Source: Nanobdellota archaeon (GTDB lineage Archaea > Nanobdellota > Nanobdellia > SCGC-AAA011-G17 > VGLX01). From it: 10,827 bases of DNA. The DNA is taken from the NCBI GenBank assembly GCA_018894775.1, contig JAHIPG010000089.1, positions 1 through 10,827 of the forward strand, given 5' to 3'. Positions within the stretch are counted from its first letter, which is position 1, and the number at the start of each line of letters is the position of its first letter. This document shows positions 1-5,936 of the stretch, piece after piece. The position numbers were made by a program, and so were the translations under genes. The notes beneath the pieces are model-generated. The model saw nothing but the letters and a program-made list of their open reading frames with translations, was not told where the DNA came from and did not search any database.

Positions 1-584
1 CACACCTTTGAATAATTTAAACCTAAATTTCGAAACCATAGCCATGTCATAGGCATCCTAACGAGAGGAACTACAGAAGTAGGAATCACGGTTACATCAT
101 CTTTTTCAAAAATCTTTCTTGGCTTGAAAAAATGATTATATCTTCCTGGAACATAAGTCGGATGAAGAGAAGCATTATACTTCAGTCCTAAACGCTTTAA
201 AACTTTTAAAGAAGGAGACATCATCCTAGGAGCCCTAAAGCCATAGATTTTCTTTGAAATTATCTTTTCTATCTCTTCTTTAGCTTTGAGAAGCTCTTCA
301 TAAGCTTCAGAATCCGACATAGTTTTATAGTTTGAATCATGCTTATAACCATGTAACGCAACCTCATGTTTCTCACTTATTCTCTTGATCAAGGAAGGAT
401 ATTTCATAGCAAATCTTGCAGTTGTGAAAAATGTTGCTTTTAATCTTCTATTATCTAACAGACTTATAATTCTTTTAGTGCCTTTATGGCTTATGCCAAA
501 CATATTTTCTTCAGATATGCTTTTATTGAATTCTAAAGGTACATCAAACTCTTCTATATCAAATGATAAACAGAAGTATTTCAA
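1..584 (-). CDS. NodB-family polysaccharide deacetylase (C-terminus cut by window edge)
   Basis: Predicted metal-dependent carbohydrate deacetylase of the NodB/CE4 superfamily; about 194 residues are visible and the 3' end lies off the left edge. Seen: an N-terminal SFDIEEF strand carrying the acidic metal/catalytic residues (residues 8-14), TFFTTARFA (about 54-62), HEVALHGYKH with the HxxxH zinc ligands, and GFRAPRM, the family's R-x-P motif. There is no signal peptide or membrane helix, so it is probably cytosolic. The start is TTG: an in-frame TAG lies two codons upstream, the next in-frame ATG would remove the first metal motif, and a GGAGGT sits 7 nt ahead. The TTG overlaps the TGA of the upstream GT2 gene in a TTGA junction, implying translational coupling. 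By context it may deacetylate a lipid-linked or nucleotide-linked HexNAc (inference). The fold assignment is firm; the substrate is unknown. Confidence 0.88.
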   Translation of the reverse strand, partial: MKYFCLSFDIEEFDVPLEFNKSISEENMFGISHKGTKRIISLLDNRRLKATFFTTARFAMKYPSLIKRISEKHEVALHGYKHDSNYKTMSDSEAYEELLKAKEEIEKIISKKIYGFRAPRMMSPSLKVLKRLGLKYNASLHPTYVPGRYNHFFKPRKIFEKDDVTVIPTSVVPLVRMPMTWLWFRNLGLNYSKV

Positions 585-1282
585 AATCTAGACCTCCAAA
601 CCTTTAAAAGATCATTAAACATTTGAAATGAATTTGAAAGCTTGAATGTACTGCCTTCCATGTGTTTGCTTGGAATATATATTTCCTTTATCCTGAATCC
701 TTTCTGTTTAATTTTAAACAAAAATTCAGCATCAAAAGCGAATTGCTTACAGATAAAATCCTGGCCAATGGCTTCTTGAACTTCTTTTTTCAAAAACTTA
801 GCACCTGCTTGGGTATCATTAAAATTTAACCCTAACAGGACTCTTACAAGTATGTTCCATCCACGGCTAAAAAATTTTCTTGTAAATGGTTCGCTAACGT
901 CCAAGAACGATATCTTTTTCCATTTAGAGGCTATGACACAATCATTAAAATCAAGTAACTTAACTAGTTTTATGATTCCATTAACATCAAAAGCATCGTC
1001 AGCATCAATAAATCCGATATGTTCCCCTTGGCTATATTTTAGCCCTTCTATGATGGCCCCGCCTTTTCCTATCGCATCTTCATAGTCCTTATACTTAAGG
1101 TACTTGGGGTATTTTTTATGTAACTCTTGAATGACTTCTAATGTATTATCTCTACAGCCATTTAGTATAACAAGGATTTCAAAATCTTTGAAATGTTCTT
1201 TTAGGTTTTTTATATAACTGATTATAGTTCTTTCTATTCTCAATTCTTCATTATACGCTGGGATTATTAGTGATAGTTCCAT
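581..1282 (-). CDS. Family 2 glycosyltransferase, ALG5-like polyprenyl-phosphate sugar synthase
   Basis: Predicted GT2 enzyme transferring a sugar from a nucleotide sugar to dolichyl-type phosphate on the cytosolic face. The 233 residues are one GT-A domain with no membrane helix. Seen: LSLIIPAYNEE at 3-13; LNGCRDNT at 40-47; GKGGAIIEGL at 72-81; the nucleotide/metal motif DADDAFD at 93-99; DTQAGAKFL at 156-164, matching the DTQCGFK-like acceptor-region motif of ALG5/DPM enzymes; and FDAEFLFK at 183-190. This set fits dolichyl-phosphate glucose synthase (ALG5/AglD-type) better than chain-elongating GT2 enzymes, but the donor sugar cannot be read. It follows the phosphoglycosyltransferase gene by 3 nt and overlaps the deacetylase gene at its stop, so the three form one operon. 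A dolichyl-phosphate mannose or HexNAc synthase is the alternative. Confidence 0.87.
   Translation of the reverse strand: MELSLIIPAYNEELRIERTIISYIKNLKEHFKDFEILVILNGCRDNTLEVIQELHKKYPKYLKYKDYEDAIGKGGAIIEGLKYSQGEHIGFIDADDAFDVNGIIKLVKLLDFNDCVIASKWKKISFLDVSEPFTRKFFSRGWNILVRVLLGLNFNDTQAGAKFLKKEVQEAIGQDFICKQFAFDAEFLFKIKQKGFRIKEIYIPSKHMEGSTFKLSNSFQMFNDLLKVWRSRF
592..597 (-). promoter_or_regulatory. Strong ribosome binding site fixing the TTG start of the deacetylase
   Basis: On the minus strand this reads GGAGGT, complementary to the archaeal 16S anti-Shine-Dalgarno sequence, 7 nt before the TTG at 584. It lies inside the last codons of the upstream glycosyltransferase. It supports initiation at the non-ATG codon and translation from a polycistronic mRNA. 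Confidence 0.75.
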
Positions 1283-1285
1283 TTT

Positions 1286-2287
1286 TTATATTACCCAAAT
1301 CAGACTTGAAAATACTAATGTTATTAATATCATAATATAACTTATTTGTTTTTCGGTAAATTTTCCTGTTCTTGTGAAAAAATGAGGAATAGAGTATATT
1401 TTCTTGTATTTAGACTGTACTTTCCCACCCTTATAATATCCATAAGTCTGTGCCCGGAACTTACTTCTTGCTTTAAGAAAGAATTCTATGAAAAAAGGTA
1501 TAGAAACTATCAGGGCAGCTTTTTCCATATTCCCTAATATAGCAATACTGGCCAAAACCCCTCCTAAAAGGTAAGTTAAAGAGTCCCCAGGAAGAATCTT
1601 AGCAGGGTATCTATTGTAAAAATAAAAAGCGATTAATGCTGCAAATGTTATCAAAGCTATCAGTGCTCCCATATAGAGGCCATTTACATAAGCGTAAAGC
1701 CCAAGCATACCCATGCAGATGATACCCATACCCGTTTCCATTCCATTAAAACCACCAAGCATATTAATCATATTGGCAGCCCCAACAACACCTATTGGAA
1801 TGAATACTAAAGGATATAGCAAGCCTACATCAATTTCACCTAAGAATGGAAATCCCATAACTTTAGTGCCTGCATTAATAACCATAAGAGGAACAGCTGC
1901 TGAAAGGGTAATTAAAGGCTTCTGCCACTGTCTCAATCCTGATGATCTCTCATTTCCTCTTTTAATAACTAAATCATCTATAAACCCTACAAAGCTAATA
2001 ATCATTATGGCAGTTATACCTGCAAAAAGTTGTAACAAAGATTCATTATCTAATAATAGACTTGCTGAGTTATTAGGTAAGAATGTCCTGAAAAATATGA
2101 AACAGGTCAAGCCTGCAAAAACCCCTGCCATCACAGCTAAACCTCCTGATATAGGCACTAAAGGTGTATGTTCTTTGTTCATATCCTTTACTACTAATCC
2201 TATCTTATTTAGATATTTTATCAACCAAGGCGTCATAAACCATACTATAAGAAAGCTTATCGCTGCACATAGGAATGGACTTATCAT
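1286..2287 (-). CDS. aglH: AglH/ALG7-like HexNAc-1-phosphate polyprenyl transferase (GT4/MraY family)
   Basis: Predicted integral membrane phosphoglycosyltransferase that moves GlcNAc-1-P (or a similar HexNAc-1-P) from UDP-sugar to dolichyl phosphate, the first lipid-linked step of N-glycan assembly. 333 residues, about ten hydrophobic helices. Seen: KEHTPLVPISGGLAV at 38-52, the family's first substrate loop; FIDDLV at 102-107 with the catalytic Asp pair; NMINMLGGFNGMETG at 172-186, very like the ALG7 N-x-(I/L)-x-G-x-N-G-x-E stretch; LPGDS at 232-236; and KIYSIPHFF near 296-304 in the last cytosolic loop. The x-G-x-N-G-x-E-x-G form favours ALG7/AglH over bacterial MraY or WecA. It is the first gene of a leftward operon and its ATG lies about 28 bp from a TATA box, so the mRNA is probably leaderless. 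The exact sugar is not determined. Confidence 0.9.
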   Translation of the reverse strand: MISPFLCAAISFLIVWFMTPWLIKYLNKIGLVVKDMNKEHTPLVPISGGLAVMAGVFAGLTCFIFFRTFLPNNSASLLLDNESLLQLFAGITAIMIISFVGFIDDLVIKRGNERSSGLRQWQKPLITLSAAVPLMVINAGTKVMGFPFLGEIDVGLLYPLVFIPIGVVGAANMINMLGGFNGMETGMGIICMGMLGLYAYVNGLYMGALIALITFAALIAFYFYNRYPAKILPGDSLTYLLGGVLASIAILGNMEKAALIVSIPFFIEFFLKARSKFRAQTYGYYKGGKVQSKYKKIYSIPHFFTRTGKFTEKQISYIMILITLVFSSLIWVI

Positions 2288-2311
2288 TATAAAGTATAAA
2301 CAAAAATTGTT

Positions 2312-2319
2312 TATAAAAA
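2312..2319 (-). promoter_or_regulatory. TATA box for the aglH-like operon
   Basis: The minus strand reads TTTTTATA, an archaeal TATA element preceded by an A-rich stretch that could serve as BRE. Its centre is about 28 bp upstream of the ATG at 2287, the usual TATA-to-transcription-start distance, so the start codon probably lies at the 5' end of the mRNA. No Shine-Dalgarno sequence precedes that ATG. Confidence 0.6.
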
Positions 2320-2333
2320 TGTTTCTAAAAACA

Positions 2334-2341
2334 TTTATATA
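2334..2341 (+). promoter_or_regulatory. TATA box for the methyltransferase gene
   Basis: TTTATATA is a near-consensus archaeal TATA box, preceded by AAAAACA as a possible BRE. Its centre is about 27.5 bp upstream of the ATG at 2365, predicting a leaderless transcript. The 77-bp gap between the two divergent genes holds this promoter and the opposing one, and nothing else that I can see. Confidence 0.65.
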
Positions 2342-2364
2342 TACATTTTTTTACAGAGTGTATA

Positions 2365-3102
2365 ATGGAAAAATCAGAATACAAGAACTTATATAACATC
2401 GAAAAAAACCATTGGTGGTATCAAGGTAGATTAAAGCTTGTTAAAAATTTCTTGCCTCGTAACGGAAACGGGCTCAAACTCTTGGATCTTGGCTGTGGAA
2501 CCGGGCTTGTTGCATTAGATTTATCTAAAAAAGGCTATGATTCTTATGGGTTGGACGTTATGGATGAGGCTATCAAATACTGTAACCTAAGAGGCTTAAA
2601 GAATGTTGTTAAAGGCAGCATACTCAAAATACCATTCAAAGAAAACTCTTTTGATATTGCTACATGTATTGATGTGATATACCATGAATATGTCACAGAT
2701 GATGTAAAATCTTTGAAAGAGATATTCCGTATCCTTAAGCCTGGAGGAAGACTTGTACTAACAACATGTGCAACAAAGTCATTAGCAGGACGACATGATA
2801 AGTTTGTACATACCAGACAAAGATATGAATCAAGGGAATTATCAATCAAACTTAGGAAAGCAGGATTTAAGATAAGAAAATTATCATACTTCAACACTTT
2901 CTTGTTTCCGCTGATTTATATCACAAGAAAAATAGATAATTTCATTAATCAGAATAAGGCTTCAGAATCAGATATTGGCAAAGTCAATCCTGTTGTAAGT
3001 TTCTTGTTGAAAAACATATTCTTTGCAGAGGTTAACCTATTGAAACACTTGAATTTCCCATTTGGAGTGTCTTTAATAGCTGTAGCAGAAAAACCTAAAT
3101 GA
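2365..3102 (+). CDS. Class I SAM-dependent methyltransferase
   Basis: Predicted soluble methyltransferase of 245 residues with a Rossmann-type SAM domain. Seen: NHWWYQGRLKLV at 15-26, a lead-in common in methyltransferases of polysaccharide clusters; motif I LDLGCGTG at 40-47; the acidic end of strand two at YGLDV (61-65); FDIATCIDVIYH at 96-107; and LKPGGRLVLTT at 124-134. The C-terminal third has a hydrophobic stretch (FLFPLIYI, about 179-186) and basic residues, which could dock to the membrane. It is the only rightward gene, sharing a symmetric divergent promoter with the aglH-like gene and ending one base from the epimerase stop. By context it may methylate a glycan or lipid-linked sugar (inference). 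Small-molecule methylation such as quinone synthesis is less favoured but not excluded. Confidence 0.85.
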   Translation: MEKSEYKNLYNIEKNHWWYQGRLKLVKNFLPRNGNGLKLLDLGCGTGLVALDLSKKGYDSYGLDVMDEAIKYCNLRGLKNVVKGSILKIPFKENSFDIATCIDVIYHEYVTDDVKSLKEIFRILKPGGRLVLTTCATKSLAGRHDKFVHTRQRYESRELSIKLRKAGFKIRKLSYFNTFLFPLIYITRKIDNFINQNKASESDIGKVNPVVSFLLKNIFFAEVNLLKHLNFPFGVSLIAVAEKPK

Positions 3103-3103
3103 T

Positions 3104-4096
3104 TCACCAATATTCTTCTTTATTCTTTTTATAGAAATCAATCGTTTTCTTAAGCCCTTCTTCTATATTTGTCTTAGGCTCCCATCCAAAGAGACGTTTA
3201 AGCTTGCTTATATCAGCCTTATAGTTGCCGATATCTATCTTGGCATTATCTTCTGGCATGGATATTGATTTTATCTCTCCAGATCTGCATAACTTAACGA
3301 TTAGATTAGCGAAGTTTTCTAAGGTGTTATCAACTCCACTGCCAACATTGAACATCTGTCCATTAGCTTTTTCTTCTGAACCTAGGAGAAGAAGAACATT
3401 AACAACATCGTTGACAAAATTTAGATCCCTAGTTTGTTTTCCACCCCACAGCTCAAGAGTCTCATTATCTATCGCTTTCCTGATGAACACACTGATAAAT
3501 CCCTGAGAAGGATCTTTCATTTGGTGTCTTGGACCATAACAGTTAGTCAGCCTTGCAGAAGTCACCCTTATCTGAGGGTACAACTCGCTATATAGGAAGT
3601 GGAGCCTTTCAGCAGTCTGTTTAGAGATTCCATTAACATCTATAAAATTATGGGGATGATTCTCATCAACAGGATTCTTAATAATCTTACCATATTGCCC
3701 CCTGGTACCTGTATAAACAATCTTCACTCCTTTCCTATTTTTCTTACAGGCATCTAGAAGGCTAAGACTGGTAAAAATATTCAATGACATATCCAGCTCA
3801 GGCTGTTTCATACTTCTCTTATGGCTTAAATGGCCTGCTAGATTGAAGATTATCTGTTGTCCTTCCACAGCATCTCTAATTACATCTTTATCTCTTATAT
3901 CAGCCTTGATCACTTTAATCTTATCCTTTACAGAGTCTATGTTGTATTCATTACCTCCACAATTCTTATCTAGAGAATCAATTATTGTAACATCGGCACC
4001 AATATTGACAAGCATTATGGCAAGATTACTGCCTATAAAACCTAATCCACCTGTGATTAGTACCCTCTTATCCTTGTAAAAACTTTCAAAATCCAT
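3104..4096 (-). CDS. NAD(P)-dependent sugar epimerase/dehydratase, extended SDR family
   Basis: Predicted cytosolic nucleotide-sugar epimerase, dehydratase or reductase, 330 residues. Seen: the Rossmann glycine motif GGLGFIG (16-22); the acidic residue binding the NAD ribose in IIDSLD (38-43); KADIRD (64-69); NLAGHLSHKRS (85-95); the YTGTRGQYG region (128-136) with the catalytic Thr/Ser; LTNCYGPR; and a nucleotide-sugar region ending with LELWGGKQTRDLNFVNDVV, typical of GalE/RmlB relatives. The usual Y-x-x-x-K is N155-G-I-S-K159: the catalytic Tyr is replaced by Asn while the Lys is kept. It lacks the RmlB pattern, so I do not call it dTDP-glucose 4,6-dehydratase. It follows the DPM1-like gene by 19 nt and probably ends the aminotransferase operon. 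The family is certain, the reaction is not. Confidence 0.87.
   Translation of the reverse strand: MDFESFYKDKRVLITGGLGFIGSNLAIMLVNIGADVTIIDSLDKNCGGNEYNIDSVKDKIKVIKADIRDKDVIRDAVEGQQIIFNLAGHLSHKRSMKQPELDMSLNIFTSLSLLDACKKNRKGVKIVYTGTRGQYGKIIKNPVDENHPHNFIDVNGISKQTAERLHFLYSELYPQIRVTSARLTNCYGPRHQMKDPSQGFISVFIRKAIDNETLELWGGKQTRDLNFVNDVVNVLLLLGSEEKANGQMFNVGSGVDNTLENFANLIVKLCRSGEIKSISMPEDNAKIDIGNYKADISKLKRLFGWEPKTNIEEGLKKTIDFYKKNKEEYW
3112..3132 (+). terminator. Possible oligo-T terminator of the methyltransferase, inside the opposing gene
   Basis: Just past the methyltransferase stop, the plus strand has a T-rich run (ATTCTTCTTTATTCTTTTTAT) resembling archaeal U-rich terminators, with no stem-loop. 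It lies within the last codons of the convergent epimerase, where a Lys/Asn/Glu-rich tail makes the opposite strand T-rich. Composition alone could produce it, so support is modest. Confidence 0.35.
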
Positions 4097-4115
4097 GGTT
4101 ATTTCTTAAGAAAAA

Positions 4116-4832
4116 CTAGCTTTTTAATCTTTCCCAAATTACTAATTTCCACCAACCTCCAGCGAAATTGCTCAAAGTTCTTGCAACCCTTCTAAAATTA
4201 AAGAATTGAGATTTCCCATACTTACGAGGATAATGGTTGACAGGAACTTCCTTAATCTTATACTTGGCCCTATGAATCTTATACATCATCTCTACACAGA
4301 TAAAACCTCCATCAGATTCAAGATTTATATCTTTTATCACATTCTTTTTAAACATCCTGAAATCACAGTCAACATCATTTATCTGATTCATGTTGAACAT
4401 TGTTCTTGCGAATTTATTGTACATCTTACCTAATAGCATCCGATAGAACTTGTCCCTCCTTTTTATCTTGTAACCATTTACAACATCATAGTCTTCAGCG
4501 TATTTCAGAAGTTTCTTTAGTTCCTTAACGTCATATTGAGCATCGCCATCGGTGTAGAATATATAATCTTTTGTCGCAGCCTTGAATCCGCTTTTGAGTG
4601 CCCCACCATAACCTCTGTTCTTCTCATGATGAATCACTTTCACATGCTTATCTTTTTTAGCAATCTCATCAACTATCATCCCAATATTATCTGGACTGCA
4701 ATCATCAATAATTATTATCTCATAATCATCTGTCAAAGGTTTGAGAACAGAAGTAGCATCTTCGATAAGTATAGGAATAGTCTTCTCATCATTGTATGCG
4801 GGAAAAAATACTGATATGCTTAAGTCTTTCAT
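4116..4832 (-). CDS. Family 2 glycosyltransferase, DPM1-like polyprenyl-phosphate mannose/sugar synthase
   Basis: Predicted GT2 enzyme making a dolichyl-phosphate-linked monosaccharide on the cytosolic face; 238 residues from the chosen ATG, no membrane helix, like the soluble DPM1 class. Seen: SISVFFPAYNDE (5-16), IIDDCSPDN (41-49), KNRGYGGALKSGF (71-83), the metal-binding DGDAQYD (95-101), DVDCDFRMF (153-161) and HYPRKYGKSQFF (190-201), the latter two conserved in DPM1/GtrB-like enzymes. I chose ATG at 4832 because GTGAT, a partial Shine-Dalgarno, lies 7 nt upstream; the same bases form an alternative in-frame GTG start at 4844 adding four residues. It sits 14-27 nt after the thymidylyltransferase stop, within the same operon. 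With the ALG5-like gene, the window encodes two different lipid-phosphate sugar donors. The sugar could be mannose, glucose or another hexose. Confidence 0.87.
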   Translation of the reverse strand: MKDLSISVFFPAYNDEKTIPILIEDATSVLKPLTDDYEIIIIDDCSPDNIGMIVDEIAKKDKHVKVIHHEKNRGYGGALKSGFKAATKDYIFYTDGDAQYDVKELKKLLKYAEDYDVVNGYKIKRRDKFYRMLLGKMYNKFARTMFNMNQINDVDCDFRMFKKNVIKDINLESDGGFICVEMMYKIHRAKYKIKEVPVNHYPRKYGKSQFFNFRRVARTLSNFAGGWWKLVIWERLKS

Positions 4833-4858
4833 TCTTCTAATCACTAGATTTTACCTAT

Positions 4859-5935
4859 TTATAACTTTAACTCTGATCTTTTACCTAATAAAAGTTTATA
4901 GCCTTTAGGCAAACTTTTGTGAGATAGAATCTTGACCTTCTCTCCAATCAAACTATCGACTATCTTCTTATCAAGATCAATATATGTTCCTTTTAATATC
5001 ACAGATGATTCAATATCTCCTTTTTTGATAACTGTTTCATCACCAACAGAAGTATAAGGTCCTATGTATGTATCTGGTCCAATCTGGCAATTATTACCAA
5101 TTATTACAGGTCCCCTGATTACACAATTCTCTTTTATAGTTGATCCTTTTCCGACCTGTATATTTCCTAATAATTTTGCAGTAGGGTCAACTTTCCCCTC
5201 AACCTTCCTTTTGAGGTCTTCTAATAGTAAGTGGTTAGCTCTTAAGACGCTCTCTGCAGTTCCAGTATCATCCCACCAATCCTCAATTAGATGATAACAT
5301 ACCTTATGTTCTGGAGAATGAACCATCATCCTGATAGCGTCGGTCAGCTGGAGCTCTCCGCCTTTCCCTAGTTCAACCTTATTTAGATACTTAAAGATTG
5401 AAGATTTGAATATGTACACTCCTGTAATCACAAGATTACTTTTAGGATTCTGAGGTTTTTCTTCAATATCAATTATCTCATCTTCCTTAACATAAGCAAC
5501 ACCAAACTTTTCAGGCGTATCGTTCTCTGCTAATAGCAGGTTAACATCATTATCCTGGTTCTTAAACTCTTCAACTAGCTTTTTTATACCGCTTTTGATG
5601 ATGTTATCGCCAAGATATACTACAAAATCCTCTCCATTTATGAAATCTTCTGCTATACTTACTGCATGAGCTAGACCTCTTGGAGCATCCTGCTCTATGT
5701 ATGTAATCTTGACATCCCATTTCTCACCATCACCTAAAGAGTTCTTAACATCGTTAATTCTCTCTTCAGTATAACCAACAATTATTCCTATATCATTAAT
5801 TCCAGAATTCTTTAAATCTTCAACAATATAATGCAATACAGGTTTATTGGCTAAACAAATTAATTGTTTCGGACCTGTGTAGCTTAAAGGTCTTAATCTT
5901 GTAGCGAGTCCTCCGGCAAGTATCAACCCCTTCAT
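4859..5935 (-). CDS. Glucose-1-phosphate thymidylyltransferase, long form (RmlA/StrD-like)
   Basis: Predicted cytosolic nucleotidyltransferase coupling glucose-1-phosphate to dTTP (possibly UTP) to give an NDP-glucose. 358 residues in two parts. The N-terminal GT-A-like domain shows GGLATRLRPLSYTGPKQL (8-25) with the pyrophosphorylase signature, YLGDN (107-111), FGVAYV (144-149), IEEKP (157-161), TGVYIFKSSIF (171-181) and WWDDTGT (220-226), the last typical of the long-form family. The C-terminal part (about 250-336) is a left-handed beta helix with hexapeptide-like repeats, as expected for the roughly 355-residue long form rather than the 290-residue RmlA. The ATG at 5935 is chosen because the signature begins two residues later; a GGAGGA lies 10 nt upstream and the aminotransferase stop ends one base before. 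A sugar-1-P uridylyl- or acetylglucosaminyl-type substrate remains possible. Confidence 0.88.
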   Translation of the reverse strand: MKGLILAGGLATRLRPLSYTGPKQLICLANKPVLHYIVEDLKNSGINDIGIIVGYTEERINDVKNSLGDGEKWDVKITYIEQDAPRGLAHAVSIAEDFINGEDFVVYLGDNIIKSGIKKLVEEFKNQDNDVNLLLAENDTPEKFGVAYVKEDEIIDIEEKPQNPKSNLVITGVYIFKSSIFKYLNKVELGKGGELQLTDAIRMMVHSPEHKVCYHLIEDWWDDTGTAESVLRANHLLLEDLKRKVEGKVDPTAKLLGNIQVGKGSTIKENCVIRGPVIIGNNCQIGPDTYIGPYTSVGDETVIKKGDIESSVILKGTYIDLDKKIVDSLIGEKVKILSHKSLPKGYKLLLGKRSELKL

Positions 5936-5936
5936 C

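Larger units (their letters stand above)
2312..2341. repeat. Inverted repeat joining two divergent TATA boxes
   Basis: Arms 2312-2324 and 2329-2341 are reverse complements with one mismatch around a 4-nt spacer (core arms AAATGTTT and AAACATTT). Each arm carries one of the divergent TATA boxes. The dyad centre, about 2326.5, coincides with the midpoint between the start codons at 2287 and 2365. It could be a symmetric core promoter or the site of a dimeric regulator. Confidence 0.6.

Noticed and set aside
385..591. Small plus-strand frame with a hydrophobic segment opposite the deacetylase
   Set aside because: It is antisense to well-supported deacetylase motifs and has no promoter or ribosome site.
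1713..2396. Long open frame on the plus strand opposite the AglH-like gene
   Set aside because: It is antisense to a gene with clear motifs, has proline/isoleucine-rich low-complexity translation, no ribosome site, and runs through the divergent promoter into another frame of the methyltransferase gene.
3104..4096. Calling the SDR gene rmlB to complete a dTDP-rhamnose pathway
   Set aside because: It lacks the RmlB catalytic pattern and has Asn at the Tyr position; only general extended-SDR features are supported.
4102..4113. Palindrome TTTCTTAAGAAA between the DPM1-like and epimerase genes
   Set aside because: It is self-complementary but only 12 bp with no loop, in a 19-nt gap of AT-rich DNA. 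It is not a convincing terminator or operator, though the preceding T-run after the stop is suggestive.
4833..4844. Upstream GTG start adding four residues to the DPM1-like enzyme
   Set aside because: The GTGAT there serves better as a partial Shine-Dalgarno for the ATG at 4832, and the conserved domain begins just after that ATG.
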